A stretch of 64,000 bases of DNA from Sphingobacterium yanglingense (GTDB lineage: Bacteria > Bacteroidota > Bacteroidia > Sphingobacteriales > Sphingobacteriaceae): assembly GCF_004363245.1 (NCBI RefSeq), contig NZ_SNYV01000016.1, positions 1-64,000 on the forward strand, in the 5' to 3' direction. A model generated the notes under the pieces. The model searched no databases. It saw only the letters and a program-made list of their open reading frames with translations, and had not been told where the DNA came from. Positions 1-8,057 of this stretch are shown in pieces. Each line of letters begins with the position of its first letter. Within the stretch, counting starts at the first letter, position 1. The translations under genes and the position numbers were made by a program.

Positions 1-332
1 GTCTGCGATGCATAGTATTTCTGACCATCAACCAAAGTGGTCGTAGGTGAAAGTAGATTACCACCTGTAGCGGCATCGTACCACTTAATTGTACCTGCAC
101 CAGTTGCCTGTAGATTCGCAACCGTATGTGGTGCGATCTCACAGAAAGTCTGGGTAGACTGTGCCGTTGTAGGAGCAGCAATTACAGTAATGGCAACCGT
201 AACCTCTAAACGTTGAACACTCTCACAGCCTCCAACAGTCTGCGATGCATAGTATTTCTGACCATCAACCAAAGTGGTCGTAGGTGAAAGTAGATTACCA
301 CCTGTAGCGGCATCGTACCACTTAATTGTACC
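1..332 (-). repeat. Tandem repeat (237-bp period) inside the surface protein gene
   Basis: Bases 1-95 are identical to bases 238-332, a period of 237 bp or 79 codons. The following bases remain alike but the second copy is 6 bp (two codons) longer in its middle. In protein terms each unit contains FCEIAPHTVA, GTIKWYDAATGG and LVDGQKYYASQT. More copies may lie outside the window. The exact identity over 95 bp, next to diverged flanks, suggests recent duplication or gene conversion. Confidence 0.9.
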
Positions 333-3300
333 GTCGGCTAATGCCGTAGCATCTAACTGCGCAACCGTATGTGGCGCGATCTCACAGAAAGTCTGGGTAG
401 ACTGTGTCGTTGTAGGGGCAGCGACACTCGTAACTGTTATCGTCGCCTCTCCTGAAATAACCGAACAGTTTCCATTGGATACTGTAACACGTACCTTACT
501 ACCATTGTAAGCTAAAGATGCTCCAGTAAGCGTGAGTGTACTTCCATTGATACTAATTTTATCTTGTGTAGCATTTGGTAAAGAAACCCAAGTCGTGCCA
601 TTATAATATTCCCAAGTATAAGTCAAATTCGTACCAGTCGCTGTTACTGAAACTGAACCAGTACTTCCTTCACAAACCGTCAAGTTACTTACATTGGCAG
701 TTATCTCTGGAAGCGCTGAAATAGTTACTACAATAGGAACACGTGGACCTGAACATGTCACAGCAGGTCCTTGGGCAATCCAATATGTGGTAGTACCTAC
801 CGTACTAGTATTAATTATAAGGTCAGTTAATGGCTGAGCTGTTCCACCAGTCTCCGTAGTAAAGTAATATAAAGCATGGGCCGGAGTAGCTGTACCAGCT
901 ACAATAAAAGGAGCGAGAGGATTAGAACCTAATACCGCATCTTTACAGAAAGTGGCTGGTTGCGTTATTGGTTTCGCAGTATTACTCGTATTTGTTATTG
1001 TAAAAGTAAAGAAACAATTTGAAGATACTCCAGGAGGATATGCATAATATGTTACAGTTCCTGCTGTAGTTGGGAAAGGGTTACTCTCGTCATATTCTAT
1101 AAGTGTTCCAGTACCGTCTCTTGGAATGTTATAAAATTCTGTACCTATAGGAAACTGAGAAGCAATATCATCAAAAGGAACAGCTGTTGTATTACAAAAA
1201 TAAAACGCACGTTGTGGATCAACATCTTGACAGTTGGCTGCTATAAATGCGGCTGCGTCAATATTGAAATTCAGCGGTCCTGAAATAGGAGAACCAACAC
1301 ATGGTCCGTCCTGACTAAACCCATTAATAAGAGGAACATTACTGAAAGGGGTTTGGGAAGTCACACCCATTCCCGACATCATTCCTCCTAATGTTAACAC
1401 AGGCGAACATCCTGCCGGGGTTTTTAATATTTGGCAATCATCAGTGACTTTTATTTTAAATTTCAGTGTTGCACGAAGATTGGCGATTCCACCACCAGCG
1501 GTACCTTGAGCCAGGGTTCCCATATTAACTGTAAGAGTTCCTGGTATACCTGAATGTACTGCCTGTTGACCTCCTGTCACATTATTATAAACTATCGATG
1601 CTGATCCAGGGACATAACTTGCAGTATAAGGAATAGGAATATTCAACATCGCATTCTGAATAGCTTCTGCATTATTAGAAACCTGAACCGTATATTCTAT
1701 TTCTTGCCCTGGCGTTACGGTACTAGTTCCCGATGTTAACGGTCCTCCTCCAGATGTTGCTATTGCTGAACTAACTCCATTAACATCAGGAACATACGCA
1801 TCAATAGCCAGTGCAACCATCGAAATCGTATACAGGTCTTGTGTGCTACCATAGCGTAACGTTGTCGCTGTCTGATTATTGTCGATAAATTGATTTTGAG
1901 GACTAGTATTTTGATCTTGCAAATAAAACATAGCAATATCAATCCCGGTATTGTTGGTATAACTCGGCAATCTATTATTTCCTCCCGTAAAAACAGATGA
2001 ATTGAAGAAATTCCCTGTAGTATTACCACCATGCGAAACTCTAGGATAGCTCGATGTAGCTCTTTCTCTTACAGATAGAAAATCGCCCGAGATATCCCGA
2101 TCACCTTCTCCTGCCATAATCCCCATTTTCACCTTCACTAATCCATTTTGAGCGGCTTGGAACCCAGAGATAGCTAAATCGTACGAAGTAGTTGTACCAG
2201 AAGATCCTTCACGTTGAACAAATGCATGCCCATCATATACCATCACATCGCGCCAGATCTCACCTGCGTTTTCATATACCACAACTAAACTCCAACAACC
2301 GAAATACCCGGTGTCTCCCCCATCTCCTTCAAGCAAAGCAATATCAGCCGCCCAATAATTACCTACTCCATGGGTTTGCACATAAGGTGTCACATCATGA
2401 TATGCAGAAAAAATACCCCCATAACTTGAAGTAGCGTAGTGTATATCTGTACCATTGGCCGTATACTCTACGTAAGGCTGTCCCTCTTTCTTAAATTTTA
2501 TCTTTCGTTTATCAAAAGTGCGCGATTGAGAACTGTTTTGCCATACTTGACCAAAAACACGAACATTGGCATCTGATGCTGATTCTGTTTGAGTTACGGT
2601 TCGATCTACTCTGCTATCTCTAACTAAGTTGAAAAGATTTAGTGTCGTGGTACCATCTGTCCATAAAGTAATTGGTGTAAAACCATATGTTTTTGTGGTG
2701 GTACCTGTAGGCGTATTTTGTCCAGCAACAGAAACAAAAGTGCCTCCTCCATCGGTGCTATGATACACATAAGGAGCTGTATTACGTACCTCAAAGATAT
2801 GTGTTGGTAAAGAAGGTGCCGTAAACGTGTAACGGGGATAGTAGCCTACATTAACATCCTCTATTCCAGAAACAGTAATTCGCGCATAGGAATCACTTCT
2901 ATATTCATTCTGAGTTCTATTTTGACCTTCATTCCTTTCCAACCTATCAATTGTTAAGCTGACTCCACCTATCGTATTGATAGTTACAGGGTCAAAAGTC
3001 ACATATTCTTTATTACCCGACAATGTCCCTCTAGATTGGCCTGTTGGTTCTGTCCAACTACTTCCTCCATCTGTGGAATATCGTATTGCCCGTGGTGAAT
3101 TACTGACATCATCACTATTTGTGAACTCAAAGACAATATTGGGTTGATTCCCTGCTCCTGTAAAGAGATATTGAACATAATAAGGATTACTAGAACCTAG
3201 TCGTGTAACAGACAACGTATAGTCAAAACCCCTATTATTTATACGATTGACATAGCCACCACCACTACTATGACGCATATTAAAACTCTGATTAACAGGA

Positions 3301-3845
3301 GTAGCGACAATTTCTGTCAGCCTTGTTACCGACATTGTATAAGGTGTATACGTTATCGCTACGTTATGATCAACTTTCTGAGTATTATCATAGTTGTTCA
3401 ACTGCGGAGCATTTTTTGTTACATTAAATGTATACTGATTGCTTATATTAGACCTTCCAGTCCAATACAAACCTGCAAATAAGATATTCGTACAAGCTGG
3501 GTTCGAATTTGCCGACAAGGGCAACTTCAATTCTGACATCGAAGAATTCCAAGTTATAGGATCATTATCTACGTCAACATGAGACATGTTGGTATTACTA
3601 TTTCCACCATTTGGATCTGTCGCATTGCCATCCAGATAACCCGTACGAGTAAGATTGGTATTACCCGCCATGCTAAAATCTCCTCTTATTCTATAAATAC
3701 CATTAGTCGGCGTACCTGAAGTTGCTCGCTTAGTAAACGGCTTTACAACCTGCGCATGCACCGATGTAAAAGCGACCATCAATAATAAAAGCCACATTAG
3801 CCGAACTATTCGGACTGAAAAATAGGTATGTGCTGTTCTTTTCAT
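1..3845 (-). CDS. Giant secreted surface protein with Ig-like tandem repeats (C-terminus outside window)
   Basis: The frame is open from an ATG at 3845 to the window edge, about 1,280 codons with no stop, so the C-terminus is missing. The start gives a signal peptide (residues 1-32, hydrophobic core, cleavage expected after VHAQ). Residues about 40-650 are rich in Asn, Thr, Gly and Ser and look like an extracellular beta-rich region. Residues about 690-760 resemble a DUF11-type repeat (TPGQEIEYTVQVSNN). From about residue 1045 there are Ig-like modules with FCEIAPHTVA and GTIKWYDAATGG motifs, at least two of them almost identical. Proteins of this kind in Bacteroidota are large cell-surface adhesins, often exported by the type IX system, but the C-terminal sorting signal that would show this lies outside the window. 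It follows a small exported protein gene by 25 nt, so the two are probably co-transcribed. Function beyond surface exposure is inferred. Confidence 0.85.
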   Translation of the reverse strand, partial: MKRTAHTYFSVRIVRLMWLLLLMVAFTSVHAQVVKPFTKRATSGTPTNGIYRIRGDFSMAGNTNLTRTGYLDGNATDPNGGNSNTNMSHVDVDNDPITWNSSMSELKLPLSANSNPACTNILFAGLYWTGRSNISNQYTFNVTKNAPQLNNYDNTQKVDHNVAITYTPYTMSVTRLTEIVATPVNQSFNMRHSSGGGYVNRINNRGFDYTLSVTRLGSSNPYYVQYLFTGAGNQPNIVFEFTNSDDVSNSPRAIRYSTDGGSSWTEPTGQSRGTLSGNKEYVTFDPVTINTIGGVSLTIDRLERNEGQNRTQNEYRSDSYARITVSGIEDVNVGYYPRYTFTAPSLPTHIFEVRNTAPYVYHSTDGGGTFVSVAGQNTPTGTTTKTYGFTPITLWTDGTTTLNLFNLVRDSRVDRTVTQTESASDANVRVFGQVWQNSSQSRTFDKRKIKFKKEGQPYVEYTANGTDIHYATSSYGGIFSAYHDVTPYVQTHGVGNYWAADIALLEGDGGDTGYFGCWSLVVVYENAGEIWRDVMVYDGHAFVQREGSSGTTTSYDLAISGFQAAQNGLVKVKMGIMAGEGDRDISGDFLSVRERATSSYPRVSHGGNTTGNFFNSSVFTGGNNRLPSYTNNTGIDIAMFYLQDQNTSPQNQFIDNNQTATTLRYGSTQDLYTISMVALAIDAYVPDVNGVSSAIATSGGGPLTSGTSTVTPGQEIEYTVQVSNNAEAIQNAMLNIPIPYTASYVPGSASIVYNNVTGGQQAVHSGIPGTLTVNMGTLAQGTAGGGIANLRATLKFKIKVTDDCQILKTPAGCSPVLTLGGMMSGMGVTSQTPFSNVPLINGFSQDGPCVGSPISGPLNFNIDAAAFIAANCQDVDPQRAFYFCNTTAVPFDDIASQFPIGTEFYNIPRDGTGTLIEYDESNPFPTTAGTVTYYAYPPGVSSNCFFTFTITNTSNTAKPITQPATFCKDAVLGSNPLAPFIVAGTATPAHALYYFTTETGGTAQPLTDLIINTSTVGTTTYWIAQGPAVTCSGPRVPIVVTISALPEITANVSNLTVCEGSTGSVSVTATGTNLTYTWEYYNGTTWVSLPNATQDKISINGSTLTLTGASLAYNGSKVRVTVSNGNCSVISGEATITVTSVAAPTTTQSTQTFCEIAPHTVAQLDATALADGTIKWYDAATGGNLLSPTTTLVDGQKYYASQTVGGCESVQRLEVTVAITVIAAPTTAQSTQTFCEIAPHTVANLQATGAGTIKWYDAATGGNLLSPTTTLVDGQKYYASQ

Positions 3846-3870
3846 TTCAAATCAGATTAATCGGTGAATA

Positions 3871-4431
3871 CTATCTTGGTATGGAGATTTTATAAAGTAT
3901 AGATCCCCTGAATAGATCTAGACCTTTTATAGTAGAAAGACTTCTACGGACACAGTCATCCTGATTTTCTCCTTCACAAGGGCTATATTCAAAGATGAAT
4001 AGAATATACTTTAACTGATTAGAATCAGTCAACGGTGTTAAATCTACTGATTGACCCAAATCCGTCACGGATGAAACTTTTATCCGTAACAACTCAATAG
4101 AGTTGAGTGATGGGACCAATTGGTCAACCGACACCAAATTTTCAGCATCTACATAGGCTACTCTTGGTGCTGGGGCTTTTTGTTCTACTGCTGGCATAGA
4201 CATTCTAGACATACGCCCTGTCTGCGCTTTAGTCACAGTTGTAGATGGTTGCAAATCATATGCAAGAGATTTTAAACTAGCTGCTTCATCCGCTGCTAGC
4301 TCACTAATCTTTCTATTAAATGATTCCACCTTTTGTGCTTGTGCAATATTCAATGCACAGAACAGCATCCAAAAAAGTAGAAATTTTAGTGATACTAATT
4401 TTGAAATAAAATTCGTTTTCATAACCTTCAT
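3871..4431 (-). CDS. Small exported protein of unknown function
   Basis: A 186-residue protein with a clear signal peptide (hydrophobic stretch FLLFWMLFCALNIAQA, cleavage expected after AQAQ near residue 33). The mature part is charged, with an Ala/Pro/Met-rich stretch at about residues 70-90 and two cysteines near the C-terminus (SPCEGENQDDC) that could form a disulfide. No family is recognised. The ATG three codons downstream (at 4422) has a better AAGG ribosome-binding sequence and may be the real start. The gene ends 25 nt before the giant surface protein gene on the same strand, so it may be an accessory factor for that protein; this is inferred from position only. Confidence 0.7.
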   Translation of the reverse strand: MKVMKTNFISKLVSLKFLLFWMLFCALNIAQAQKVESFNRKISELAADEAASLKSLAYDLQPSTTVTKAQTGRMSRMSMPAVEQKAPAPRVAYVDAENLVSVDQLVPSLNSIELLRIKVSSVTDLGQSVDLTPLTDSNQLKYILFIFEYSPCEGENQDDCVRRSLSTIKGLDLFRGSILYKISIPR

Positions 4432-5046
4432 ATTTTAGCGATGCATCTACTGCATCATGTCTTGTTTGGCAATTGAAGTGGAGCATCTAGGTTCCACCTC
4501 GCTTGATTATTTCTTAGTCAATCTTGTTTGGTTTGTAGATCCTGCCCCTTAGTAGAGGCTATAATTTGGTCGGATTTACATGGCGAAGTTTGGAATAAAA
4601 AGGGAAGTTGAAGGCCTATTTAAGTAGACAAGTAAGGGTACAATCTCTATTCCGAGGAGACAAAACGACACAAAAAAACATGTATCACAAGTGGACAAAC
4701 AAAAATCAACACACTGAAAAACAACACAATAGATAAAACACTATAGTGGACAAGACATGGGTACAACAAAACATTGTAAAACGAAACAACAGGTAGGTCA
4801 AACTATCCTAGCTGTCTCCTATAATGAGGCGTTGACTATCCTTTGCCTACCCGAAAAACGTTCTTTGATTGATTGGAAGCACGAAGAAAACAATCCACGG
4901 AAGAGAGAGTCCTTGTACCTAAATGCAAAATTGTAATGGTAGCGTTCAAGTTCCATCGCTGTGGAACCAACCCTCCGATCTTTCTGCAAGAACTATAATT
5001 GGAGTATAAAAAAGTTCTTGATGGCTTCTAAAAAATGTACTTTCAG
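4432..5046. other. Long intergenic region upstream of the surface-protein operon
   Basis: About 600 bases without a convincing gene in either direction. It holds three spaced copies of AGTRGACAA (4623, 4690, 4745), and two inverted-repeat fragments (GGTTCCAC near 4490 and GTGGAACC near 4974). I saw no clear TAnnTTTG promoter box on the minus strand. It presumably carries the promoter and regulatory sites for the exported protein and surface protein genes. Confidence 0.5.
4623..4766. repeat. Three short direct repeats (AGTRGACAA)
   Basis: AGTAGACAAG at 4623, AGTGGACAA at 4690 and AGTGGACAAG at 4745. The first and third are each followed, four or five bases later, by GGGTACAA or GGTACAA. Read on the minus strand these are TTGTCYACT boxes 190-330 bp upstream of the exported protein gene. 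They could be regulator-binding sites or chance low-complexity sequence. Confidence 0.35.
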
Positions 5047-5081
5047 AAAAAAAGAGCGCTATACATGATATAGCGCTCTTT
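5047..5081 (-). terminator. Terminator of the his operon
   Basis: A perfect 13-bp stem (AAAGAGCGCTATA, 5051-5063, with 5069-5081) and a 5-base loop. On the minus strand it is followed by a run of T. It lies 25 nt past the hisIE stop codon. Confidence 0.85.
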
Positions 5082-5105
5082 TCTATTTAGGATGAAGAAT
5101 GAATT

Positions 5106-5690
5106 CTATTTATGTCGTTCTTCTAGATTTTTTGCGATAGTTTCTAAAGAAAACCCTTTTTCACGTAGCAAAACAAGTAAATGGAAAATCAGATCAGACG
5201 TTTCATCTACAAACTCCTTATCAGACTGTGCTAATGCAGCGATTACCGTTTCTACAGCCTCTTCGCCTACTTTTTGTGCTATTTTATTAAGCCCCTTATC
5301 TCTAAGATGATTGACATAAGATTCCTGTGTAGGGAATTCATAACGTTGTTGTATAATACGTTCTAACTCGGCAATAAAGTTATTGCCATAATCTGTTGTA
5401 AAACAACTTCTACTACCTGTATGACAAGTAGGCCCTGCGGGCTGAACCTTTATAAGGATAGTATCCTGATCACAATCAATGTGAAAATTCTTCATCCATA
5501 AGAAATTGCCACTTTCCTCGCCTTTAGTCCAAAGTCTATTTTTTGACCTCGAGTAAAAAGTAACTTTTTCTTCCTTTTGTGTTTTCTCCCAGGCTTCTTC
5601 ATTCATATAGCCCAACATAAGTACTTCTAATGTTTGGACATCTTGAATGATTACAGGAACGAGTCCATCACCTTTTTCAAAATCTATCAT
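5106..5690 (-). CDS. hisIE: Bifunctional phosphoribosyl-AMP cyclohydrolase / phosphoribosyl-ATP pyrophosphatase
   Basis: Catalyses the second and third steps of histidine synthesis in the cytoplasm. The HisI domain (residues about 1-105) shows the metal-binding pattern IDCDQD (Asp72, Asp74, Asp76) and Cys89 and Cys96 in GPTCHTGSRSC. The HisE domain (about 108-194) has the helical pattern KVGEEAVETVIAA and DLIFHLLVLL. The chosen start gives MIDFEKGDG, the usual N-terminus for the family. An in-frame ATG 48 nt upstream would add 16 residues from the repeat-rich spacer and is unlikely. It is the last gene of the his run, directly before the terminator. The domain order HisI-HisE is the usual fused form. 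Confidence 0.95.
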   Translation of the reverse strand: MIDFEKGDGLVPVIIQDVQTLEVLMLGYMNEEAWEKTQKEEKVTFYSRSKNRLWTKGEESGNFLWMKNFHIDCDQDTILIKVQPAGPTCHTGSRSCFTTDYGNNFIAELERIIQQRYEFPTQESYVNHLRDKGLNKIAQKVGEEAVETVIAALAQSDKEFVDETSDLIFHLLVLLREKGFSLETIAKNLEERHK

Positions 5691-5769
5691 TTTTTTGTTA
5701 GTATTGAGTACCGAGTATCGGGTATTTAGACCGTACATGTCTTATGTCTAATACCGGCTATCTCCAATG
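5691..5769. repeat. Degenerate 7-bp repeat array in the hisF-hisIE spacer
   Basis: Between hisF and hisIE the plus strand from 5701 reads as successive heptamers GTATTGA, GTACCGA, GTATCGG, GTATTTA, GACCGTA, then weaker CATGTCT, TATGTCT, AATACCG. The same pattern, inverted, is in the hisB-hisH spacer. Confidence 0.6.
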
Positions 5770-6522
5770 TTATCGTACCGCTATGCCTTCGGTGCGTAGT
5801 ATTTCTTTTAATTCAGGAATTAGTATCTCTCCATAATGGAATACTGAGGCTGCTAAAGCTGCGTCAACATTCGACTGTTGAAATACATCCACAAAGTGCT
5901 GCTCATTTCCTGCTCCTCCAGAAGCAATCAATGGAATATGAATCAACTTATTGATCTGCCCTAACAGTGGATTATCAAATCCATTCTTCGTCCCATCATG
6001 ATCCATTGAAGTAAGCAATATCTCACCAGCTCCTCTGCTTTCGGCTTCTTTAATCCATTCTTCGGTATGTATATCGGTTTTTTCCCTACCCCCACGTAGA
6101 TGCACATAGTTAACACCTTCTACAAAGCGAGTATCTACTGCAACTACAACAAATTGAGATCCAAATGTCTTTGCCAAATCATCTATCAATTGTCGATTCC
6201 TAACCGCAGCCGAATTGATAGATATCTTATCTGCACCACTGTTTAAAAGAATCTCTGCATCACGCAATTCATTGATCCCCCCACCTATTGTAAATGGAAT
6301 GTTTACCTGCTTTGCAACCGATTTAACAAGATCGATTGTGGTCTTACGTCCTTCATGAGTAGCCGTAATATCCAGAAAAACAAGTTCATCAGCTCCCTGT
6401 TGTGAATACTGCCAAGCTAGTTCCACTGGATCGCCTGCATCACGAAGATCCACGAAATTCACACCTTTGACTGTGCGCCCATCTTTCACATCCAAACAAG
6501 GGATAATACGCTTAGCAAGCAT
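5770..6522 (-). CDS. hisF: Imidazole glycerol phosphate synthase, cyclase subunit
   Basis: A 250-residue TIM barrel that pairs with HisH to turn PRFAR and glutamine-derived ammonia into imidazole glycerol phosphate and AICAR. The two catalytic aspartates are in place: Asp11 (IPCLDVKDG) and Asp130 (VVVAVDTRF). The phosphate-binding loops IGGGI and ASGGAGN are present. Length is normal for the family. It starts 2 nt after the hisA stop, so the two are translationally close. The product AICAR feeds purine synthesis, which fits the presence of purC in the same run. Confidence 0.97.
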   Translation of the reverse strand: MLAKRIIPCLDVKDGRTVKGVNFVDLRDAGDPVELAWQYSQQGADELVFLDITATHEGRKTTIDLVKSVAKQVNIPFTIGGGINELRDAEILLNSGADKISINSAAVRNRQLIDDLAKTFGSQFVVVAVDTRFVEGVNYVHLRGGREKTDIHTEEWIKEAESRGAGEILLTSMDHDGTKNGFDNPLLGQINKLIHIPLIASGGAGNEQHFVDVFQQSNVDAALAASVFHYGEILIPELKEILRTEGIAVR

Positions 6523-6524
6523 AC

Positions 6525-7277
6525 TTAGAACTTAATTAAGGTTTTAAGATTCCAATCCTTTATCTCGTCAATAGAGATTTTGTTCTCATAAATAGCCTTA
6601 CCTACTACACAGGATTCTAAACCACCTAGCTCGTTGAGATTTTCTAAATCTTTCATTGAAGATATCCCTCCCGAACCGATCAACTTGATAATTGGGGAAT
6701 GAGTCAATAATTTCTTATACAAGTCAATTCCAGCACCACCCATCTTCCCATCTTTCGATATATCTGTACATAGGAAACGGAAGAAGCCTAGCGCAAGACA
6801 CTTATCGATATATTCGATAAGTTTGATCGGCGAGCTTTCCAACCAACCTGAATACTTGATAACCTCATCCAACACATCAATAGCAATTACGATTCGATTG
6901 GCGTATTTAACACGGCCTTCATTCAACTTGCTCAGTTCTTCAAGAAAAGAAGGGTTTGTGATGGCCTGAGTACCCACGATAACACGGAATACCCCCGCAT
7001 CGATAAGCTCCTTCACTTTTTCGATACTGCGCACACCACCTCCATATTGTACCTTCATATCTGTACGACGGACAATATCGAAAAGATATTCTTGGTTAGA
7101 GAAATCTCCCTTAGCACCGTTCAGATCAATGATATGTACCATCTCCGTACCATTAGCATGGTATTTTTTGATCTGATCTTCTAAGGAAATATCGTAAGTA
7201 GTCACCTCATCGTAAGAGCCTTCTCTTAAGCGGACTACCTTTTTGTCTAAAACATCAATCGCTGGAATGATATACAT
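6525..7277 (-). CDS. hisA: Phosphoribosylformimino-AICAR phosphate isomerase
   Basis: A 250-residue TIM barrel that isomerises ProFAR to PRFAR. The catalytic pair is Asp8 (IPAIDVLDKKVVRL) and Asp134 (IAIDVLDE). The phosphate-binding sequences YGGGVRS and IGSGGISS are present. It lies between hisH and hisF, the usual order in Bacteroidota. The 98-nt gap before it is unusually AT-rich and contains 7-bp repeats. Nothing in the sequence looks degenerate. Confidence 0.96.
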   Translation of the reverse strand: MYIIPAIDVLDKKVVRLREGSYDEVTTYDISLEDQIKKYHANGTEMVHIIDLNGAKGDFSNQEYLFDIVRRTDMKVQYGGGVRSIEKVKELIDAGVFRVIVGTQAITNPSFLEELSKLNEGRVKYANRIVIAIDVLDEVIKYSGWLESSPIKLIEYIDKCLALGFFRFLCTDISKDGKMGGAGIDLYKKLLTHSPIIKLIGSGGISSMKDLENLNELGGLESCVVGKAIYENKISIDEIKDWNLKTLIKF

Positions 7278-7314
7278 AGTAAAGTAAAAATTAAAAAGTT
7301 AAAAGTTTAAAAGC
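7278..7314. repeat. Degenerate 7-bp repeat array in the hisH-hisA spacer
   Basis: On the plus strand the bases just upstream of hisA read AGTAAAG, TAAAAAT, TAAAAAG, TTAAAAG, TTTAAAA, a 7-bp rhythm. The A-rich content means part of this could be chance, but it matches the period seen in two other his spacers. The rest of the spacer (7315-7375) shows no clear structure. Confidence 0.45.
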
Positions 7315-7375
7315 CTATCCTCTCCCCTTACCTTATCACAGGCCTAGCGTTACAAAAATAGTCTTTAATTTCTAT

Positions 7376-7966
7376 TTATATTTTAGTAAAATTTATTAAC
7401 AGTTGTTCGCCATGTACACCAGACTTCTCTGGGTGGAACTGTACTCCATAAAAATTATCTTTCTGAATAGCTGCAGAATAATCTATGCCGTAATTACAGG
7501 TTGCTCCTGTGTAGACTGGGTTGTGCTCAATAAAGAAAGAGTGCACAAAATAAAAATAGGTATCCTCCGGAATATCTTTAAATAAAGGACAATCGGCTTC
7601 TGCCTTGACACTATTCCATCCCATATGTGGCACCTTCAGTGTTACTCTATTCTTAAAATGCAACGTTTTCAAAGGAAAAACAGACAACAGTTCTGAATCT
7701 CCTTCTTCCGAATAGGATGTCAACAATTGCATACCGACACAGATCCCCAATACAGGTTTCTGCAATGAAAGAATAGTCTCCACCAATCCACTCTCGTTCA
7801 ATTTGCTCATCGCTGCACCCGCGTGCCCAACTCCCGGAATTATAACACGATCAAACTGATCAAAGTCTTCTTTATTATTAATCATTCCATATCCGACCTG
7901 GATACGGTCCAATGCTGCAGTTAATGAAAAAATATTTCCTGCACCGTAGTTAACTATACCAATCAT
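7376..7966 (-). CDS. hisH: Imidazole glycerol phosphate synthase, glutamine amidotransferase subunit
   Basis: A 196-residue class I glutamine amidotransferase that supplies ammonia to HisF. The catalytic triad is Cys76 (VLGICVGMQLL), His178 and Glu180 (GVQFHPEKSG). The N-terminal MIGIVNYGAGN and the oxyanion-strand motif PGVGHAG are typical. Length is normal. It is preceded by a 91-nt spacer made of 7-bp repeats and followed by hisA. Confidence 0.97.
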   Translation of the reverse strand: MIGIVNYGAGNIFSLTAALDRIQVGYGMINNKEDFDQFDRVIIPGVGHAGAAMSKLNESGLVETILSLQKPVLGICVGMQLLTSYSEEGDSELLSVFPLKTLHFKNRVTLKVPHMGWNSVKAEADCPLFKDIPEDTYFYFVHSFFIEHNPVYTGATCNYGIDYSAAIQKDNFYGVQFHPEKSGVHGEQLLINFTKI

Positions 7967-8057
7967 TGTTAGTAGTTAGATGTTAGCATTTAGTCGTCAG
8001 ATCTTAGATGTTAATAATTATACAGTCTAAATACCACGTACTAAATACTTAATACTA
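7967..8057. repeat. Degenerate 7-bp repeat array filling the hisB-hisH spacer
   Basis: The plus strand from 7969 reads TTAGTAG, TTAGATG, TTAGCAT, TTAGTCG, TCAGATC, TTAGATG, TTAATAA. The other half, read on the minus strand from 8055, gives a segment that matches the hisF-hisIE spacer in opposite orientation, sharing GGTATTTAGAC. The whole 91-bp spacer is built of this material. Confidence 0.65.

Noticed and set aside
1..332. The direct repeats as a possible CRISPR array
   Set aside because: The period is 237 bp, the repeats are in frame in a coding region, and there are no spacers or cas genes.
4680..4736. An 18-codon ORF on the plus strand in the long intergenic region
   Set aside because: Its Asn, Gln, His and Lys residues simply reflect A-rich DNA, with no ribosome-binding site or conservation evidence.
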